A stretch of DNA of 64,000 bases from Mixta sp. Marseille-Q2659 (GCF_940807255.1 NZ_CALNWY010000019.1:1-64000); one strand, 5' to 3'. Positions 8,462 to 21,085 are shown, counted from the stretch's first letter. Numbers and translations are program-made. Notes: a model not told the origin generated them from the sequence alone.

Positions 8462-9343
8462 CTAACGGCAAATACCGGTAATGCGGCACCATTCCTCTTT
8501 TTCTGCAACCGGATCGAGCGCAAAGCGTTCTGCATAGGCTTCGCACACGCTCTCTGCCTGGCTGGCGAGAATACCGGATAGGCCTAGATAGCCGCCCGAT
8601 TTCGGCAGGGCGCTAATCAGCGGTGCCAGTTCACGCAGCGGTCCGGCAAGGATATTCGCCACCACAACATCGGCGCTCAGATCGGCAGGTTGCTGGTGGG
8701 GCAGATAGAGCGACAGCCGATCGGACACGCCATTACGCTCGGCATTATCCCGGCTGGCCTGGATCGCCTGCGGATCGATATCAATGCCGATCGCCTGTGC
8801 GGCGCCCAGCTTAAGCGCGGCGATCGCCAGGATGCCGGAACCGCAGCCAAAATCGATAACCGTCTTGCCCTGCAGATCCAAACCATCGAGCCAGCTCAGG
8901 CAGAGCGCGGTCGTGGGATGGGTGCCGGTGCCGAAAGCCAGACCGGGATCGAGCATGACATTCACCGCGTTGGGATCGGGCACGTCGCGCCAGCTTGGGC
9001 AGATCCACAGGCGCTCTCCGAAACGCATCGGATGAAAATTCTCCATCCATTCACGTTCCCAGTCCTTATCTTCGATCTGTTCGATCTTATGGCGGAAACC
9101 TTTCCCCAGCAGCGGATCCTGCTCCAGCAGCTGGATTACTTCCGCCATATCCGTTTCGGCATCGAACAGGCCAATCGCATCGGTATCGCCCCACAGGCGG
9201 GTTTCGCCCGGCAGCGGCTCGAATACCGGCGTGTCGTGCGTATCCTGGAAGGTTACCGACACGGCACCCTGTTCCATTAACAGGTCACCCAGCGCTTCAG
9301 CATCCGCGCCGGTAGTGTTGATCTTAATTTGTATCCAGGGCAT
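8462..9343 (-). CDS. prmA: Ribosomal protein L11 methyltransferase
   Basis: 293 aa SAM-dependent methyltransferase that trimethylates L11 at the N-terminus and lysines. The N-terminal L11-binding domain is followed by a linker, and the SAM-binding core carries [15 protein letters not shown] at about 160-174 and an NILAGPL motif typical of PrmA. It lies 11 bp downstream of panF and is probably co-transcribed. An inverted repeat (GCGCTGCG / CGCAGCGC) after the stop lacks a U-tract, so a terminator there is uncertain. Confidence 0.97.
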   Translation of the reverse strand: MPWIQIKINTTGADAEALGDLLMEQGAVSVTFQDTHDTPVFEPLPGETRLWGDTDAIGLFDAETDMAEVIQLLEQDPLLGKGFRHKIEQIEDKDWEREWMENFHPMRFGERLWICPSWRDVPDPNAVNVMLDPGLAFGTGTHPTTALCLSWLDGLDLQGKTVIDFGCGSGILAIAALKLGAAQAIGIDIDPQAIQASRDNAERNGVSDRLSLYLPHQQPADLSADVVVANILAGPLRELAPLISALPKSGGYLGLSGILASQAESVCEAYAERFALDPVAEKEEWCRITGICR

Positions 9344-9354
9344 AGCAATTCTCT

Positions 9355-10809
9355 TTATTCGTACAGTGAAGAGGTGTCGTCCGGCGACGACGCCGAACGG
9401 CCAAACAAGTTACCGATAATAAAGGCCAGCAGGCTTAACAGCAGCGCTGGCACTATCGGATGGAAGCCAGCCGGTTGCATATGCAGCGCAGCCAACAGCG
9501 TATAAGAGGCCGCGCCGGCAATCATGGCGCTCAGCGCGCCCGCGGCATTGGCTTTTTCCCAATAAAGGCCCAATACCAGCGGCCAAAGGAAAACCGCTTC
9601 CAGCCCGCCAAAGGCCAGCAGATTTAGCCAGATCAGCATATCGGGCGGGTTCCATGCCGCCAGCAGCAGCAGTAAGCCGATGACCAGCGTCACGACGCCA
9701 GAGAGGCGGCGCAGGCGCGGCTCGTTATCCATGTGCTGTGGATACAGACGCAGATAGAGATCTTTCACGATCGTCGCGGACGACTGCAGCAACTGAGCGT
9801 TAATGGTCGACATAATGGCCGCCATCGGCGCCGCTAAAAAGATCCCGGCGGCGAAAGGCGGCAACACGGTCAGCATCAGCGTTGGAATAACGCGATCCGG
9901 CACCGTCAGATCGGGCAGGATCGCCCGTCCCAGCGCGCCCGCCAGATGCATACCAAACATCAGCACTGCCACCACAACGGTGCCAACGATAATACCGCGA
10001 TGCACCGCCTTGCTGTCTTTATAGGAGATGCAGCGCACCGCCGTATGGGGCAGACCGATAACGCCAAAGCAGACCAGCACCGCGAAGGAAGAGAGGAAAG
10101 TCGGCGTAATGATATTGTCCACGCCCTGCGGCGCAACCAGCTGCGGATCGATATGTTGCAGCTTGCTGACGGCGGCGGACATGCCGCCAGCCGCATGAAC
10201 GACGGCAAACAGCAGCAAAAACGTACCGACCAGCATCACCAGTCCCTGCATTGCATCGTTCAGCACGCTGGCGCGAAAGCCACCGAAAGCGGTATAGAGC
10301 GCCACGGTTCCACCGAAAATCAGCAGGCCGGTATCGTAAGGAATGCCCGCTGCGGTCTCCAGTAGCCGGGCGCCGCCGATAAACTGCACCGTCATCGCGC
10401 CGACAAAGGCCACCAGCAGGCTCAGGCTCGACAGCCAAACCAGCAGCGGGCTGCGGTAGCGGGCATAGAGCATGTCATTCAGGGTAACCGCATTATAGCG
10501 GCGCGCCAGGATTGCAAACTTCTTGCCCAGAATGCCTAGCGACAGCCAGACGGCGGGCACCTGAATCATCGCCAGCAGCACCCAGCCGAGACCATATTTA
10601 TAGGCTGCGCCGGGGCCGCCGATAAAAGAGCTGGCGCTGATATAAGTGGTGGTCAGCGTCATGGCCAGCACGAAGCCGCCCATAGAGCGACCGCCAAGAA
10701 AATATTCGTTAAGGAAGTTTCCCTGCTGACGTTTGCGCATGGCATACACGGACAGCACGCCAATCAGCAGCAGGTAGCCCAGCAGGGGAAGAATGACTTC
10801 AGCTTTCAC
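9355..10809 (-). CDS. panF: Sodium/pantothenate symporter
   Basis: 484 aa member of the sodium:solute symporter family with about 12-13 membrane segments; it takes up pantothenate with Na+. The conserved block [19 protein letters not shown] is near residue 55. The chosen start is GTG at 10809: it gives [12 protein letters not shown], which aligns with the E. coli start, and is preceded by GGAGGA at ideal spacing. The start lies 11 bp inside the end of yhdT, so the two are probably translationally coupled. An upstream in-frame start at 10833 is less likely. Confidence 0.95.
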   Translation of the reverse strand: MKAEVILPLLGYLLLIGVLSVYAMRKRQQGNFLNEYFLGGRSMGGFVLAMTLTTTYISASSFIGGPGAAYKYGLGWVLLAMIQVPAVWLSLGILGKKFAILARRYNAVTLNDMLYARYRSPLLVWLSSLSLLVAFVGAMTVQFIGGARLLETAAGIPYDTGLLIFGGTVALYTAFGGFRASVLNDAMQGLVMLVGTFLLLFAVVHAAGGMSAAVSKLQHIDPQLVAPQGVDNIITPTFLSSFAVLVCFGVIGLPHTAVRCISYKDSKAVHRGIIVGTVVVAVLMFGMHLAGALGRAILPDLTVPDRVIPTLMLTVLPPFAAGIFLAAPMAAIMSTINAQLLQSSATIVKDLYLRLYPQHMDNEPRLRRLSGVVTLVIGLLLLLAAWNPPDMLIWLNLLAFGGLEAVFLWPLVLGLYWEKANAAGALSAMIAGAASYTLLAALHMQPAGFHPIVPALLLSLLAFIIGNLFGRSASSPDDTSSLYE

Positions 10810-11056
10810 GATCGTCCTCCAGCGAAATATCACGGAAGCAGATGCGGATCATCAGCCAGCAAAGGAAAATAAACAGCAGCGGAGCAAACAGACAGGAGAG
10901 TTCAAACCAGCGCGGCAGGCCGGTGAAGCCGGGCTGCGTGCCGCCGAGCCAGGCAGAGAGCGCCCAGACGGTGAGATAAGCGATCGCCAGCCAGAAAGAC
11001 CAGCGGGCTTCACGGTGTGCCTGAATAAAGCGCGCATCAGTAATAGTGCTTTTCAT
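10799..11056 (-). CDS. yhdT: YhdT family small membrane protein
   Basis: About 85 aa, with two predicted membrane helices and the signature PGFTGLPRWFEL between them, as in E. coli YhdT (80 aa; DUF997). Function unknown; it always sits before panF and overlaps it here, so an accessory role for the pantothenate symporter is an attractive guess. The start is uncertain: ATGs at 11056, 11059 and 11071 have no clear ribosome-binding site. Confidence 0.85.
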   Translation of the reverse strand: MKSTITDARFIQAHREARWSFWLAIAYLTVWALSAWLGGTQPGFTGLPRWFELSCLFAPLLFIFLCWLMIRICFRDISLEDDRES

Positions 11057-11070
11057 CATCAGCAAAACCA

Positions 11071-11099
11071 AAAAGAGAAAAGGCCGGACAAGCCGGCCT
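11071..11099 (-). terminator. Terminator after accC
   Basis: A 7-bp stem AGGCCGG / CCGGCCT is followed on the minus strand by TTTCTCTTTTT. It lies between accC and yhdT and should separate accBC transcription from yhdT-panF-prmA, at least partly. Confidence 0.8.
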
Positions 11100-11119
11100 C
11101 AGACAGGGCAACAGGAGAA

Positions 11120-12469
11120 TTACTTCTCCGCCAGACCCAGTTTTTTCTCCAGATAGTGGATGTTCGTTCCACCGTGCTGGAAGTTTTCATCGCACATGAT
11201 CTTCATCTGCAGTTCGACGTTGGTTTTAATGCCGTCGATGATCAGCTCAGCCAGCGCATTCTTCATGCGGGCGATGGCCACGTCACGGTTTTCGCCGTAA
11301 GCGATCAGTTTGCCGATCATGGAATCGTAGTATGGCGGCACGGTGTAGCCGGCATAAATATGCGATTCCCAACGTACGCCGAAACCGCCAGGCGCGTGGA
11401 AGCGGGTGATTTTGCCCGGACTCGGCAGGAAGGTGTTCGGATCTTCCGCATTGATACGGCACTCCACCGCGTGGCCTTTCACTACCACTTCTTCCTGTTT
11501 GATCGACAGCGGCTGACCGGCAGCGATACGCAGCTGCTCTTTAATCAGATCCACGCCGGTGATCATTTCGGTAACCGGATGTTCAACCTGAATACGGGTG
11601 TTCATTTCAATGAAGTAGAACTCGCCGTTTTCATACAGGAACTCGAAGGTACCTGCACCGCGGTAGTTGATTTCCACGCAGGCCTGGGTGCAGCGTTCGC
11701 CGATATAACGGCGCATCTCTGCGGTAATACCCGGCGCTGGCGCTTCTTCCACCACTTTCTGGTGACGACGCTGCATAGAACAGTCGCGTTCTGCCAGATA
11801 GATAGCGTTGCCCTGGCCATCCGCCAACACCTGAATTTCGATGTGGCGCGGATTTTCCAGGTATTTCTCCATATAAACCATGTCGTTGTTGAAAGCAGCT
11901 TTCGCTTCCGCACGGGTCATGTTGATGGAGTTTTCCAGCTCTTTATCGCTGCGAACTACGCGCATACCGCGTCCGCCGCCGCCGCCGGAGGCTTTGATAA
12001 TAACCGGATAGCCGATGCGCTTGGCAATCGAACGGTTCTTATCCATATCATCGCCCAGCGGGCCGTCAGAGCCGGGTACACAAGGAACGCCAGCTTTTTT
12101 CATCGCGTTGATCGCGGAAACTTTATCGCCCATCAGACGAATGGTTTCAGCACGCGGACCGATGAAAATAAAGCCGGAACGCTCTACCTGCTCGGCAAAA
12201 TCAGCGTTTTCTGACAGGAAGCCGTAGCCTGGGTGAATCGCTACCGCGCCGGTGATCTCCGCTGCGGAAATCAGTGCCGGGATATTCAGGTAGCTTTTTA
12301 CTGACGGCGCCGGACCGATACAAACGGTCTCATCCGCCAACAGCACATGTTTTAAATCGCGATCCGCCGTGGAATGTACCGCAACGGTTTTGATGCCCAG
12401 TTCTTTACAGGCACGCAAAATACGCAGGGCAATTTCACCACGGTTGGCAATAACAATTTTATCCAGCAT
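11120..12469 (-). CDS. accC: Acetyl-CoA carboxylase, biotin carboxylase subunit
   Basis: 449 aa, the standard length. It carboxylates the biotin on AccB using ATP and bicarbonate, the first half-reaction of fatty acid synthesis. ATP-grasp features are clear: the glycine-rich loop [12 protein letters not shown] near residue 159, the EAPAPG segment, and the active-site region [16 protein letters not shown] near 285. The protein is almost identical to the E. coli one. It starts 11 bp after accB, in the conserved accBC pair. Confidence 0.98.
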   Translation of the reverse strand: MLDKIVIANRGEIALRILRACKELGIKTVAVHSTADRDLKHVLLADETVCIGPAPSVKSYLNIPALISAAEITGAVAIHPGYGFLSENADFAEQVERSGFIFIGPRAETIRLMGDKVSAINAMKKAGVPCVPGSDGPLGDDMDKNRSIAKRIGYPVIIKASGGGGGRGMRVVRSDKELENSINMTRAEAKAAFNNDMVYMEKYLENPRHIEIQVLADGQGNAIYLAERDCSMQRRHQKVVEEAPAPGITAEMRRYIGERCTQACVEINYRGAGTFEFLYENGEFYFIEMNTRIQVEHPVTEMITGVDLIKEQLRIAAGQPLSIKQEEVVVKGHAVECRINAEDPNTFLPSPGKITRFHAPGGFGVRWESHIYAGYTVPPYYDSMIGKLIAYGENRDVAIARMKNALAELIIDGIKTNVELQMKIMCDENFQHGGTNIHYLEKKLGLAEK

Positions 12470-12480
12470 GGTTCGCCTCG

Positions 12481-12948
12481 TTATTCGATGACGACCAGCG
12501 GCTCGTCAAACTCAACAGGTTGACCGCTTTCGACCAGGATAGCTTTAACCACGCCCGCCTTGTCTGCTTCGATCTGGTTCATCATTTTCATCGCTTCAAC
12601 GATGCAAAGGGTATCGCCGATGTTAACCTTCTGGCCCACTTCAACAAACGCTTTAGCGTCCGGGCTTGGGGTGCGGTAGAAGGTGCCGACCATCGGTGAA
12701 CGAACAATATGACCACTCAGTTCAGCAGCGGCAGGTGCTTCCATCGCTGGCGTGCTGGCTGGCGCAACGGCGGTAGCCAATGCCGGCTGCGGAGCCGGTG
12801 CGGCGTAAGCCTGTTGCATCATGGGATAAGGAGCGGCTGCAGGTGCGCGGCTGATACGAACTGATTCTTCGCCTTCGGAAATTTCAAGTTCAGCGATACC
12901 GGATTCTTCAACCAGTTCGATCAGTTTTTTAATCTTACGAATATCCAT
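12481..12948 (-). CDS. accB: Biotin carboxyl carrier protein of acetyl-CoA carboxylase
   Basis: 155 aa. An N-terminal dimerisation segment is followed by a flexible Ala/Pro-rich linker and a C-terminal biotinyl domain in which Lys121 in [13 protein letters not shown] is the biotin attachment site. The carrier shuttles carboxyl groups between AccC and AccAD. In E. coli AccB also represses its own operon. It is the first gene of accBC, 21 bp downstream of aroQ. Confidence 0.98.
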   Translation of the reverse strand: MDIRKIKKLIELVEESGIAELEISEGEESVRISRAPAAAPYPMMQQAYAAPAPQPALATAVAPASTPAMEAPAAAELSGHIVRSPMVGTFYRTPSPDAKAFVEVGQKVNIGDTLCIVEAMKMMNQIEADKAGVVKAILVESGQPVEFDEPLVVIE

Positions 12949-12969
12949 GAGTGTGGTTCCGTACTCTGT

Positions 12970-13422
12970 TTAATTTGATTTTGACAGGCGTTTTACTGCC
13001 GTTTGTAAAGCCCAGGAGTAACCGTCGACGCCAAGTCCACAGATTACACCGGCAGCGATATCAGAAAGCCAGGAATGGTGGCGGAAAGGCTCGCGGGCAT
13101 GCACATTGGAGATATGCACCTCGATAAAGGGAATCTCCACCGCCAGCAGCGCATCGCGCAGCGCTACGCTGGTATGAGTAAAAGCCGCCGGGTTGATGAC
13201 GATGTAATCGACGTTGCCTCTCGCCTCGTGAATACGTTCAATCAGAACGTGTTCTGCATTCGACTGCAAATGGCTGAGTTTCACATTCAACGCGCTGGCC
13301 TGCGATGTCAGATCGTCTACGATCCCGGACAGCGTGGTGTGCCCATATTTGTCCGGCTCCCGCGTCCCCAGTAAATTGAGGTTGGGGCCATTCAAGAGCA
13401 GAATATGAAAATCATGCGCCAT
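12970..13422 (-). CDS. aroQ: Type II 3-dehydroquinate dehydratase
   Basis: 150 aa, shikimate pathway step 3. Type II hallmarks: the start [17 protein letters not shown], the catalytic Tyr in [13 protein letters not shown], and the [15 protein letters not shown] block with the catalytic His. The ATG at 13422 ([12 protein letters not shown]) matches the family start; the frame is open 22 codons further upstream. AGGAG lies about 11 bases before. E. coli uses the unrelated type I enzyme AroD, but many relatives carry aroQ upstream of accB as here. It probably shares a transcript with accBC. Confidence 0.97.
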   Translation of the reverse strand: MAHDFHILLLNGPNLNLLGTREPDKYGHTTLSGIVDDLTSQASALNVKLSHLQSNAEHVLIERIHEARGNVDYIVINPAAFTHTSVALRDALLAVEIPFIEVHISNVHAREPFRHHSWLSDIAAGVICGLGVDGYSWALQTAVKRLSKSN

Positions 13423-13533
13423 TTTGCTGCTATCTCCTGCAATAAGTGAGGCATCGCGTAAAATACCTTGGGAAAAGCCATTTGTCACCTTTCTCCAGCG
13501 AAAAATGGTCCTTCATAGCAACTAAGGTCGGGC

Positions 13534-13539
13534 ATTATA
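13534..13539 (-). promoter_or_regulatory. Probable -10 box of the aroQ-accBC promoter
   Basis: On the minus strand GATATAATGCC contains a perfect TATAAT about 105 bases before the aroQ ATG. No good -35 hexamer sits at 16-18 bp, so the promoter may depend on an activator. The 236-bp gap between aroQ and msrQ holds nothing else I can support. Confidence 0.4.
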
Positions 13540-13658
13540 TCTATTTCGTTACTTTTCGCAGCTAAATACTGGTCTTATCTGCGAAGATTATCAACCGCAG
13601 GCGGGGAAACTTTTAGAGAAGTTAAACAGATATGTGGGATGCGGCACAGATTATGCCG

Positions 13659-14264
13659 CTATTTAACGAACCACTTACGTATCTTCTTGTGCCGATAAAG
13701 CAGCAAGATCGCCGCGATAAGCGCGTATATCACCGGCTGTGGCGAAATGACTTTTACCGACCAGATATAGTGAATCGGCGCCAGAATAGCGACCAGATAA
13801 ATCGTATTATGTAGCGTTTGCCAGCGCCGTCCCAGTTTGCGCTGCGCCTTTTGAAAAGAGGTCAGCGCCAGCGCCATCAGGATTAGCCAACTGATAATAC
13901 CGAGTGTTAAATAGGGGCGTGATATCAGCTCAGATCCCAACAGCCGCATATTGCTGAGGCCGAGTTCCAGCAGCGAATAACTCACGAGATGCAGCGTCGC
14001 CCAGGCAAAGCACCACAAACCCAGCAGACGGCGCACCCGAATCAGCAGCGGCTGACGACCATAGCGCGCCAGCGGCGTGACCAGTAGCGTGGCGAGCAAA
14101 AATTTCAGCGCCATCCTGCCGGTAAAATGTTGTATATCCTTCGCCGGATCGGCGCTGAAGCCGGTTCCCTGCCAGACGGCGAAAACCAGCCACAACAGCG
14201 GCAGCAATCCCGCCAGGTGCAGCAGCACCTTCAGGCCGGTCACCTGTTTTAACGTCAGACGCAC
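13659..14264 (-). CDS. msrQ: Heme-binding membrane subunit of the MsrPQ methionine sulfoxide reductase
   Basis: 201 aa, six membrane helices, b-type heme protein of the ferric-reductase-like family (formerly YedZ). It passes quinone-pool electrons to periplasmic MsrP. Conserved histidines occur in [22 protein letters not shown], the [12 protein letters not shown] helix and [21 protein letters not shown]. The start is a GTG directly abutting the msrP stop (TGA-GTG), implying translational coupling. No clear terminator follows. Confidence 0.95.
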   Translation of the reverse strand: MRLTLKQVTGLKVLLHLAGLLPLLWLVFAVWQGTGFSADPAKDIQHFTGRMALKFLLATLLVTPLARYGRQPLLIRVRRLLGLWCFAWATLHLVSYSLLELGLSNMRLLGSELISRPYLTLGIISWLILMALALTSFQKAQRKLGRRWQTLHNTIYLVAILAPIHYIWSVKVISPQPVIYALIAAILLLYRHKKIRKWFVK

Positions 14265-15269
14265 TCAGAAGTTCTCCCGTAAATCGAGTCCGCGATAAAG
14301 CGACGCAACCTGTTCCGCATAGCCGTTAAACAGTAACGTCGGCTGCCGCTTCACATCTAAAATTCCGCCGCTGCCGATAAAGCGCTCGGTAGCCTGCGAC
14401 CAGCGCGGGTGATCGACATGCGGATTTACATTGGCGAAAAAGCCATACTCATCCGGCGCCAGCTGGTTCCAGGTAGTAGGCGGCTGGTCGCGCGTCAGCT
14501 TGATATGAACAATGGATTTAATGCCTTTAAAACCATATTTCCATGGCACCGTTAACCGAATCGGCGCGCCATTTTGCGGCGGCAGCGCTTTACCGTAAAC
14601 GCCGGTGGAAAGCAGCGTCAGCGGATGCATCGCCTCATCGAGGCGCAATCCTTCTATATAAGGGTAATCCAGCCCGCCACCGATAAAGCGATCTTTCTGG
14701 CCGGGCATTTGATCGGGCGCGTAAACCGTTTGAAAAGCGACGTAACGCGCATTGCTGGTGGGTTCGGCGGCTTTCAGCAATTGACTCAGTTCAAAGCCGA
14801 CCCAGGGAACCACCATCGACCAGGCTTCAACGCAGCGCATACGATAAATGCGCTGCTGTTGCGGGAACCGTTTAAAAATATCATCCATATCCAGCGTCAG
14901 CGGCTTCGCCACTTCACCATCGATACGGATCTTCCAGTCTTCTGTTTTCAGCGTGCCGGCGTTAGCGGCAGGATCCGCCTTATCCAGGCCAAACTCATAA
15001 AAATTGTTATAACCGCTGACTTTATCTTCCGGCGTCAGGGGAAGCTGCGTCTGCCAAACTTCTGGTTTACTGAATTGCAGCGGACGACCCGCGGGCGCGG
15101 GCGGGCGATCGTTGCCCTTGAACCAGGAAAGCACATCGGCGCGAGCGCCTCCCGGTACGCTTAGCGCCGCCGCGCTCAGGCCTAGCGCTTTCAGCACCTG
15201 ACGGCGCTGCTGATGGAAAATAGATTCGGGGGTTACATCGGCTTCGGTTAGCTTTTTCACCGGCTTCAT
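14265..15269 (-). CDS. msrP: Periplasmic methionine sulfoxide reductase, molybdopterin catalytic subunit
   Basis: 334 aa, the same length as E. coli MsrP (YedY). A Tat signal with twin arginines at residues 22-23 (RRQVLKALG) exports the folded molybdoenzyme. The molybdenum-ligating Cys is in [17 protein letters not shown]. It repairs oxidised methionines, both R and S forms, in envelope proteins. The ATG at 15269 matches the family start and has CAGGAG upstream; the open frame extends 19 codons further. It lies first in the msrPQ pair, and its leader contains a perfect hairpin. Confidence 0.95.
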   Translation of the reverse strand: MKPVKKLTEADVTPESIFHQQRRQVLKALGLSAAALSVPGGARADVLSWFKGNDRPPAPAGRPLQFSKPEVWQTQLPLTPEDKVSGYNNFYEFGLDKADPAANAGTLKTEDWKIRIDGEVAKPLTLDMDDIFKRFPQQQRIYRMRCVEAWSMVVPWVGFELSQLLKAAEPTSNARYVAFQTVYAPDQMPGQKDRFIGGGLDYPYIEGLRLDEAMHPLTLLSTGVYGKALPPQNGAPIRLTVPWKYGFKGIKSIVHIKLTRDQPPTTWNQLAPDEYGFFANVNPHVDHPRWSQATERFIGSGGILDVKRQPTLLFNGYAEQVASLYRGLDLRENF

Positions 15270-15287
15270 GGCGTGGCTCCTGTGCAA

Positions 15288-15312
15288 GCTCCCCGCCATG
15301 CAAGCGGGGAGC
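15288..15312 (-). promoter_or_regulatory. Hairpin in the msrP leader
   Basis: Perfect 9-bp inverted repeat GCTCCCCGC / GCGGGGAGC with a 7-base loop, ending only a few bases before the msrP ribosome-binding site. No U-tract follows in either direction, so it is not a standard terminator. It could affect mRNA stability or translation, or be an operator. Function is inference. Confidence 0.45.
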
Positions 15313-15387
15313 GAATACCTAAGCATGAAGCAAAAAGCGCATCCGTCGCGCGTTTTAGCGCGAAAATATGAAATTTCCTGGGAAAGC

Positions 15388-16371
15388 TTATGTACGGCTT
15401 ATTTTTACCAACGTGCGACCGGTGACTTCATTATTCAGCAGGCGCTGCGCTGCGTCCGCGGCTTCCGCTAAGGTCACTTCGGTGGTGGCCTGCTGGTAGA
15501 AGCTGGCTGGCACTGTTTTGACCAGGCGTTTCCATGCTTCAATACGGCGCGCCGCTGGCGTCTGGACTGAGTCCACGCCCTGCAGCCGCACATTGCGCAG
15601 AATAAACGGCATCACCGACGTCGGCAGAGCAAAACCGCCCGCCAGGCCACAGGCCGCGACCACGCCGGAGTAGTGCATTTGCGCCAGCACGCTGGCAAGC
15701 ACCTTGTCGCCTACGGTATCAATCGCGCCGACCCAGCGCTGTTTTTCCAGCGGACGGCTGTCGGCGGCGAATTCGCTGCGCGGCAACACATTGACGGCGC
15801 CGAGCTGGCGTAAATAATCCGTATTGCTTTCGCGCCCGCTGACGGCGGTGATCTGATAGCCCAGCGCGCTCAACAGCGCGACCGCCGTGCTGCCAACGCC
15901 ACCACTGGCGCCGGTCACCAGCACTTCGCCTTTTTCTGGCGTAATGCCGCCATCTTCCAGCGCCATCACACACAGCATGGCGGTAAAACCAGCGGTGCCG
16001 AGGATCATTGCCTGCCGCTCACTCAGTCCTTCCGGCAGCGGCACCAGCCAGTCGCCGTTTACGCGTGCTTGTTCTGCCAGGCCGCCCCAGTGCGTTTCGC
16101 CGACGCCGAAGCCGGTTAAAATCACCTGCTGCCCCACGTGAAAACGCGGATCTTCGCTGTGATGCACCGTACCGGCAAAATCGATACCGGGCACCATCGG
16201 GAACTGACGAATAATTTTGCCTTTGCCGGTAATCGCGAGCGCATCTTTATAGTTAATGCCTGACCAGCTAACATCCACGGTCACGTTACCCGACGGCAGC
16301 TGCTCTGGCGAAACATCACTCAATACCGTGCGGTATGCGCCGTCAGACTGCTCGATCAGTAAAGCCTGCAT
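15388..16371 (-). CDS. acuI: Acrylyl-CoA reductase (NADPH), YhdH/AcuI family
   Basis: 327 aa zinc-free medium-chain dehydrogenase. It reduces toxic acrylyl-CoA to propionyl-CoA with NADPH. Visible features: the GroES-like N-terminal domain with [19 protein letters not shown], and the Rossmann motif [20 protein letters not shown] near residue 150. The start at 16371 (MQALLIEQ) fits the family and has CAGGAG upstream. It is divergent from csrD, as in E. coli. Confidence 0.95.
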   Translation of the reverse strand: MQALLIEQSDGAYRTVLSDVSPEQLPSGNVTVDVSWSGINYKDALAITGKGKIIRQFPMVPGIDFAGTVHHSEDPRFHVGQQVILTGFGVGETHWGGLAEQARVNGDWLVPLPEGLSERQAMILGTAGFTAMLCVMALEDGGITPEKGEVLVTGASGGVGSTAVALLSALGYQITAVSGRESNTDYLRQLGAVNVLPRSEFAADSRPLEKQRWVGAIDTVGDKVLASVLAQMHYSGVVAACGLAGGFALPTSVMPFILRNVRLQGVDSVQTPAARRIEAWKRLVKTVPASFYQQATTEVTLAEAADAAQRLLNNEVTGRTLVKISRT

Positions 16372-16586
16372 GAGATTCTCCTGAATTTTATTTTTCAATG
16401 GTAACGATAAGGTCTCTGGCAACTATACTCGCCGAATGTTAGCAGAGGCTGACCAGCCGCAAATAAACAACGGGCATATTCGGTTATTTTAACGCTGACA
16501 ACGCTGGCAGTTTCAGATCGTTTACAATCTGGCACCCGCTTAATCGTTAATAGCGTGGTCATAACCGCAGTGAAAAAGGCACAGGG

Positions 16587-18536
16587 ATGCGATTAACCAC
16601 AAAACTATCAGCGTCTGTCACGCTGCTTATCACTCTGGCAATGGTTTTAATGTTGGTCGGCTGCGCGCTGAGTTTCTTCTGGCTGCGCAGCGAACGCGTT
16701 GAAAAACAGGTGCAGTCGCTGATGACAGAAGTGGATCAGGCGCTGCTGACGCAAAGCCCGACGGAGCTGAAGCCTTGGCTGCAACGCATGATGCCGCTTA
16801 TGGACATTGAGCAGGTTCAGATCCTCGAAAGGCAAAAGGTTATTCTCTCACTTTCCCGCCATCAATATCCTCTGCTGGAGGATGTGCCGAATCGTTTTCG
16901 CCGCTACGACCTGCCGCTGCTACATCAGCAAGGCCTGATACTGCGCGTTGAACTGCTCGATCCGGCGAATACCTGGTTTAGCTCTTTTGTCGGCTCTTCA
17001 ACCATTATTGTTATCGTGCTGGTGGCGGCATTTATGATGCTGTTGCTGCTTCCGACCCATCGTTGGCTATGGCGTCAGTTAAAAGGTATGGAAAGCCTGG
17101 AAACGCGGGCTGAGCGCATCCTTGAGGGCGAACGGCGGGGAATAGGGCGTGGTAATGTCAATGAATGGCCGCCGAAAGCTTCGACGGCGATCGATCTGCT
17201 GCTGGACGACCTTCAGGAAGCGGGCGAACAGCGTACCCGCATTGATACGCTGATTCGTGCTTTTACGGCGCAAGACGCCGCCACCGGCCTTAATAACCGG
17301 CTGTTTTTCGATAATCAGCTGGCAACGCTGCTGGAAGATCAGGAAAAAGTGGGAACGCATGGCGTGGTTATGATGATTCGCCTGCCTGATTTTGACAGCC
17401 TGAGCGAACACTGGGGCAACAGCGCCATGCAGGATTATCTTTTCTCGCTGGTGAATATGCTTTCCACCTTTGTTATGCGCTATCCCGGCGCCTTGCTGGC
17501 GCGCTACTTCCGCAGCGATTTTATGGTGCTGCTACCGCATCGCACCCTGAAAGAAGCGGGCACCATGGCCGAACAGCTGATAAAAGCGGTAGATGCGTTG
17601 CCGCCTACGCCGATGATCGACCGGCAAAATATGATTCATATCGGTATCAGCGCCTGGTGCAGCGGACAAACCACGCAGCAGGTAATGGAAAGCGTAGAGC
17701 AGGCCACGCGCCATGCCACCTTGCAGGGCGGCAATACCTGGATCGCTGGCGAAGGCGGCGATATGGAGAGCGGGCGCGGCAGCGTTAAATGGCGCACGCT
17801 GCTGGAACATACCTTAAAGCGCGGCGGCCCGCGGCTCTATCAAAAGCCCGCCGTGCTACGTAATGGACAGGTGCATCACCGCGAAATGCTGCCGCGCATC
17901 TTTGATGGCGAAAAAGAGCTGCTGGCCGCCGAGTTTATGCCGCTGGTTCAGCAAATGGGCCTTGCAGAAGCTTACGATCGCCAGATGATGCAGCGCATTA
18001 TGGCGCTATCCGCCTGCTGGCCCGAAGAAACACTGGCGATCCCCGTTACCATCGACTCTTTATTACAGCCGGGCTTTCAGCGCACATTGCGCGATATGTT
18101 GCTTCAGTGTACAAAATCGCAGCGGCAGCGTTTTTTATTTGAACTTGCTGAGGCAGAAGTGTGTCAACACTTCAACCGTTTGCAGCCGGTGCTGCGTTTA
18201 CTGAAAGGGTTTGGCTGCCGTCTGGCCGTCAGCCAGGCGGGATTAACCGTGGTCAGCACCGCCTATATTACCCAGGCTGGCGTAGAGCTGATTAAGCTCC
18301 ATCCGGGCCTGGTACATAATATTGACCGTCGCACTGAAAACCAGCTGTTTGTGAAGAGTTTACTGGAAGTCTGTAAGATGACGCCGACACAGGTTTTTGC
18401 CGCAGGGGTCAAAACGCGCGATGAATGGCAAACGCTGTCGGCGCTAGGCGTTGCCGGCGGTCAAGGCGACTTTTTTTCCACTTCACAACTGGTTAACAGC
18501 AATGTGAAAAAATATTCGCAAAGAATTCGGGTTTAG
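16587..18536 (+). CDS. csrD: RNase E specificity factor CsrD (degenerate GGDEF/EAL protein)
   Basis: 649 aa (E. coli 646). Two N-terminal membrane helices flank a periplasmic region and precede a coiled segment, then degenerate GGDEF and EAL domains. The GGDEF motif is replaced by HRSDF-like residues (ARYFRSDF) and the EAL motif by EFM in AAEFMPLV, so neither cyclase nor phosphodiesterase activity is expected. In E. coli CsrD targets the CsrB and CsrC sRNAs for RNase E decay and so frees CsrA. Followed by mreB on the same strand after 304 bp. Confidence 0.95.
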   Translation: MRLTTKLSASVTLLITLAMVLMLVGCALSFFWLRSERVEKQVQSLMTEVDQALLTQSPTELKPWLQRMMPLMDIEQVQILERQKVILSLSRHQYPLLEDVPNRFRRYDLPLLHQQGLILRVELLDPANTWFSSFVGSSTIIVIVLVAAFMMLLLLPTHRWLWRQLKGMESLETRAERILEGERRGIGRGNVNEWPPKASTAIDLLLDDLQEAGEQRTRIDTLIRAFTAQDAATGLNNRLFFDNQLATLLEDQEKVGTHGVVMMIRLPDFDSLSEHWGNSAMQDYLFSLVNMLSTFVMRYPGALLARYFRSDFMVLLPHRTLKEAGTMAEQLIKAVDALPPTPMIDRQNMIHIGISAWCSGQTTQQVMESVEQATRHATLQGGNTWIAGEGGDMESGRGSVKWRTLLEHTLKRGGPRLYQKPAVLRNGQVHHREMLPRIFDGEKELLAAEFMPLVQQMGLAEAYDRQMMQRIMALSACWPEETLAIPVTIDSLLQPGFQRTLRDMLLQCTKSQRQRFLFELAEAEVCQHFNRLQPVLRLLKGFGCRLAVSQAGLTVVSTAYITQAGVELIKLHPGLVHNIDRRTENQLFVKSLLEVCKMTPTQVFAAGVKTRDEWQTLSALGVAGGQGDFFSTSQLVNSNVKKYSQRIRV

Positions 18537-19884
<1,348 letters not shown>

Positions 19885-19954
19885 TCTGCCAGAAGGGGAG
19901 CGACGGGCGAAAGCCACGCTCCCTCTTCTTGATGTCGGGGAATACGCAGAGTTT

Positions 19955-21085
19955 ATGAAGCCAATTTTCAGCAGGGGGCCCTCCTTGCAGCTCCGCCTTT
20001 TTCTGGCGGTTATCGTGGCCATCGGCATTATTGTTGCCGACAGTCGCGTGGGTTCGTTTACCCAAATCCGTAACTACATGGACACGGCGGTAAGTCCATT
20101 CTATTTTCTGGCCAACGGGCCACGACAGATTCTGGACAGCGTTGCGGAAACGCTGGCCTCTCGCCAGCAGCTGGAGCAGGAAAATAAAGCGCTACAGCGC
20201 GAACTGTTTCTGAAAAACAGCGAACTGCTGATGCTGGGACAATACCGGCAGGAAAACGCGCGTCTGCGCGAACTGTTAGGCTCGCCGCTGCGTCAGGACG
20301 AGCAAAAAATGGTGACGCAGGTGATTTCCACCGGCACCGATCCCTATACCGATCAGGTGGTTATTGATAAAGGCAGCGTCAACGGCGTTTATGAAGGGCA
20401 GCCGGTTATTAGCGATAAAGGCGTAGTCGGCCAGGTCATTGCGGTAGGGCAAATGACCAGCCGCGTGCTGCTGATTTGCGATGCTTCCCATGCACTGCCG
20501 ATTCAGGTATTGCGTAATGATATTCGTGTGATCGCCGCGGGCAACGGCTGCACGGAAGATCTGCAGCTGGAACATCTGCCGGGCAATACCGATATTCGCG
20601 TGGGCGATGTGCTGGTGACCTCCGGGCTCGGCGGCCGCTTCCCGGAAGGTTATCCGGTCGGCGTGGTGTCGTCCGTGAAGGTCGATACGCAGCGCGCCTA
20701 TACTGTTATTCAGGCGAGGCCGACGGCCGGGCTTCAGCGTCTGCGCTATCTGCTGCTGCTGTGGGGCGCGGATCGTAACGGCGATCTGCCGATGGCGCCG
20801 GATGAGGTGCATCGGGTTGCGAATGAGCGTCTTATGCAAATGATGCCGCAGGTGCTGCCGCCTGCGGGAGAGATGGGGCCGCCGCTACCGCCAGAGGTAC
20901 AAAATGCGCCAGCGGGAAGTGCCGCGCCCGCCAACGGCGCAGCGGTAAGCAACCCGACCGTCACGCAAAATAATCAGTCTGGCGCGCAGGGACGTCAACC
21001 CGCGACATCGGCCACAAACCCATCCGCTAACCCGCGTAATCAAGCGGCAGGCAGCCGACCTGTGACACAGGGAGGCCAACCTTGA
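19955..21085 (+). CDS. mreC: Rod shape-determining protein MreC
   Basis: 376 aa. One N-terminal membrane helix ([16 protein letters not shown]), a coiled coil around residues 65-105, and a periplasmic beta-barrel domain. The C-terminal 70 residues are rich in Pro, Ala, Gln and Asn, longer and more repetitive than in E. coli (367 aa). MreC dimers bind PBP2 and RodA partners to activate cell-wall elongation. It follows mreB by 70 bp; its stop overlaps the mreD start by four bases. Confidence 0.97.
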   Translation: MKPIFSRGPSLQLRLFLAVIVAIGIIVADSRVGSFTQIRNYMDTAVSPFYFLANGPRQILDSVAETLASRQQLEQENKALQRELFLKNSELLMLGQYRQENARLRELLGSPLRQDEQKMVTQVISTGTDPYTDQVVIDKGSVNGVYEGQPVISDKGVVGQVIAVGQMTSRVLLICDASHALPIQVLRNDIRVIAAGNGCTEDLQLEHLPGNTDIRVGDVLVTSGLGGRFPEGYPVGVVSSVKVDTQRAYTVIQARPTAGLQRLRYLLLLWGADRNGDLPMAPDEVHRVANERLMQMMPQVLPPAGEMGPPLPPEVQNAPAGSAAPANGAAVSNPTVTQNNQSGAQGRQPATSATNPSANPRNQAAGSRPVTQGGQP

